In this document: positions 21,355 through 22,135 of the stretch, piece after piece | How positions within the stretch are numbered: position 1 is the stretch's first letter | Layout: each line of letters begins with the position of its first letter | Origin: Ichthyophthirius multifiliis | Taxonomy: Eukaryota > Ciliophora > Oligohymenophorea > Hymenostomatida | Assembly: GCF_000220395.1 (NCBI RefSeq) | Contig: NW_004086222.1 | Coordinates: forward strand, 1 to 22,135 | DNA length: 22,135 bases | Direction: 5' to 3' | The notes under the pieces: generated by a model | Seen by the model: only the letters and a program-made list of their open reading frames with translations | The model's database searches: none | What the model was told of the DNA's origin: nothing | Program-made: the position numbers and the translations under genes

Positions 21355-21966
21355 TCATTAACATTTAATTTTTTCTTGTAAATCATCTTTATCATAACTA
21401 TTTAAATTATCTATATATTATGTTAAACCGGCTTTAAGCAAATAATTATATAATTATAAAAGGTAAAATAATAATTTTTAGATATTAAAACCTATAACTA
21501 TTTATTAATTTTTTATTATTAAAATTTCACAATTTAATTGTTAATTCCATATTTATTAGTTGGATTTGTTAAATTACTATTAAATTACTAGCTTTTAAGT
21601 TAAATTGAGTGAGTTTAAAATGAATTAAAATTCTAAAATGAAACCAGCAATAATAATATTAATTTATAATTAAAATAAGTAAATAATATTCTACCTTTAA
21701 ATATTTATAAATTATAGTTTTATTAAAGTTTAATGATTATCCTTTAATTTTTTGATATTTTTATTAATTTTAAGAATGTTTATGTAATAATTAAATAAAT
21801 TATGATAATTATTATTGCTACTATTACTTAGTTTATTATATTTTACTATAAACATATTATTAAGATGGAATTGTTTTAAATAATCTATTATTGTTTTAAT
21901 ATACTTTATAAAATATATATTAAATACATTAAATGATAATAATATATATTTTTGATTATAATACAT
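21355..21966 (-). CDS. hypothetical protein, 203 aa (code 6), possibly a fragment
   Basis: I checked this frame codon by codon from ATG 21966-21964 to TGA 21357-21355. TAA and TAG occur often as Gln. The C-terminal part, KAGLTQYIDNLNSYDKDDLQ, has the codon pattern of true coding DNA, while the N-terminal part is Asn/Ile/Tyr-rich and less convincing. The frame has no stop upstream for some distance, so the real start may lie farther right. It runs toward the DENN gene (convergent). The same frame continues beyond the TGA with coding-like sequence, so this may be part of a decayed gene. No family is recognised. Confidence 0.35.
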
Positions 21967-22135
21967 AAATAAAATTAAATTAAATACATAATGATATTTA
22001 TAATTAATTTAAAAATTAACATTAATTTTTAACAAAACATATTAAATTTTATATATTTATATAAATTTTATATAAATATCCTTTAAAATTTTATATATTT
22101 TATATCTTATTATAAATATAATTATCTTAAAATAT
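21967..22135. other. AT-rich window end
   Basis: Nearly pure A+T. It may contain the start of the minus-strand hypothetical gene. No signal is recognised. Confidence 0.5.

Noticed and set aside
21115-21357. In-frame TGA codons as selenocysteine or tryptophan
   Set aside because: There is no family match to judge the residue, three sites in about 80 codons would be unusual for selenocysteine, and the dynein never uses TGA internally.

Overview
This window is nuclear DNA of an oligohymenophorean ciliate, and almost all of it is invisible if read with the standard genetic code. TAA and TAG are read as glutamine inside strongly conserved protein motifs, and both genes I can follow to their end stop at TGA (ciliate nuclear code, table 6). 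Coding DNA is AT-rich, non-coding DNA is close to pure A+T, and introns are tiny (mostly 37-99 nt, GT..AG, almost without G or C). Introns of this size are longer than Paramecium's and shorter than most Tetrahymena introns. With the extreme AT content, an Ichthyophthirius-like genome is my best guess; that is inference, not proof.

Layout. 1-2675: very AT-rich DNA with T-rich minisatellite and (AT)n tracts, and one weak minus-strand open frame. 2676-15856, minus strand: a complete axonemal dynein heavy chain gene with 13 exons and 12 introns. It encodes about 4180 residues (tail, linker, AAA1-4, stalk with microtubule-binding domain, AAA5-6, C-terminal domain). It is single-headed inner-arm type, DNAH6-like in several motifs as far as memory allows. 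Two one-base frame breaks lie 27 codons apart in its linker; with both bases skipped and the 12 introns removed, the reading frame closes exactly. 15857-17470: AT-rich divergent intergenic region with two possible small plus-strand code-6 ORFs. 17471-20548, plus strand: a second gene assembled here from about nine exons, with a coiled-coil, Gln/Asn-rich N-terminus followed by a tripartite DENN domain (putative Rab GEF). Two of its exon joins are uncertain. 20549-22135: AT-rich DNA and a minus-strand coding-like frame (203 residues) that runs on in the same frame through further TGA codons, probably a decayed or mis-assembled gene.

The dynein would power ciliary beating as part of an inner arm, and the DENN protein would act in vesicle traffic. 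Nothing suggests that the two neighbours work together; they are divergently transcribed. I saw no tRNA, rRNA, CRISPR, transposase or telomere repeat.
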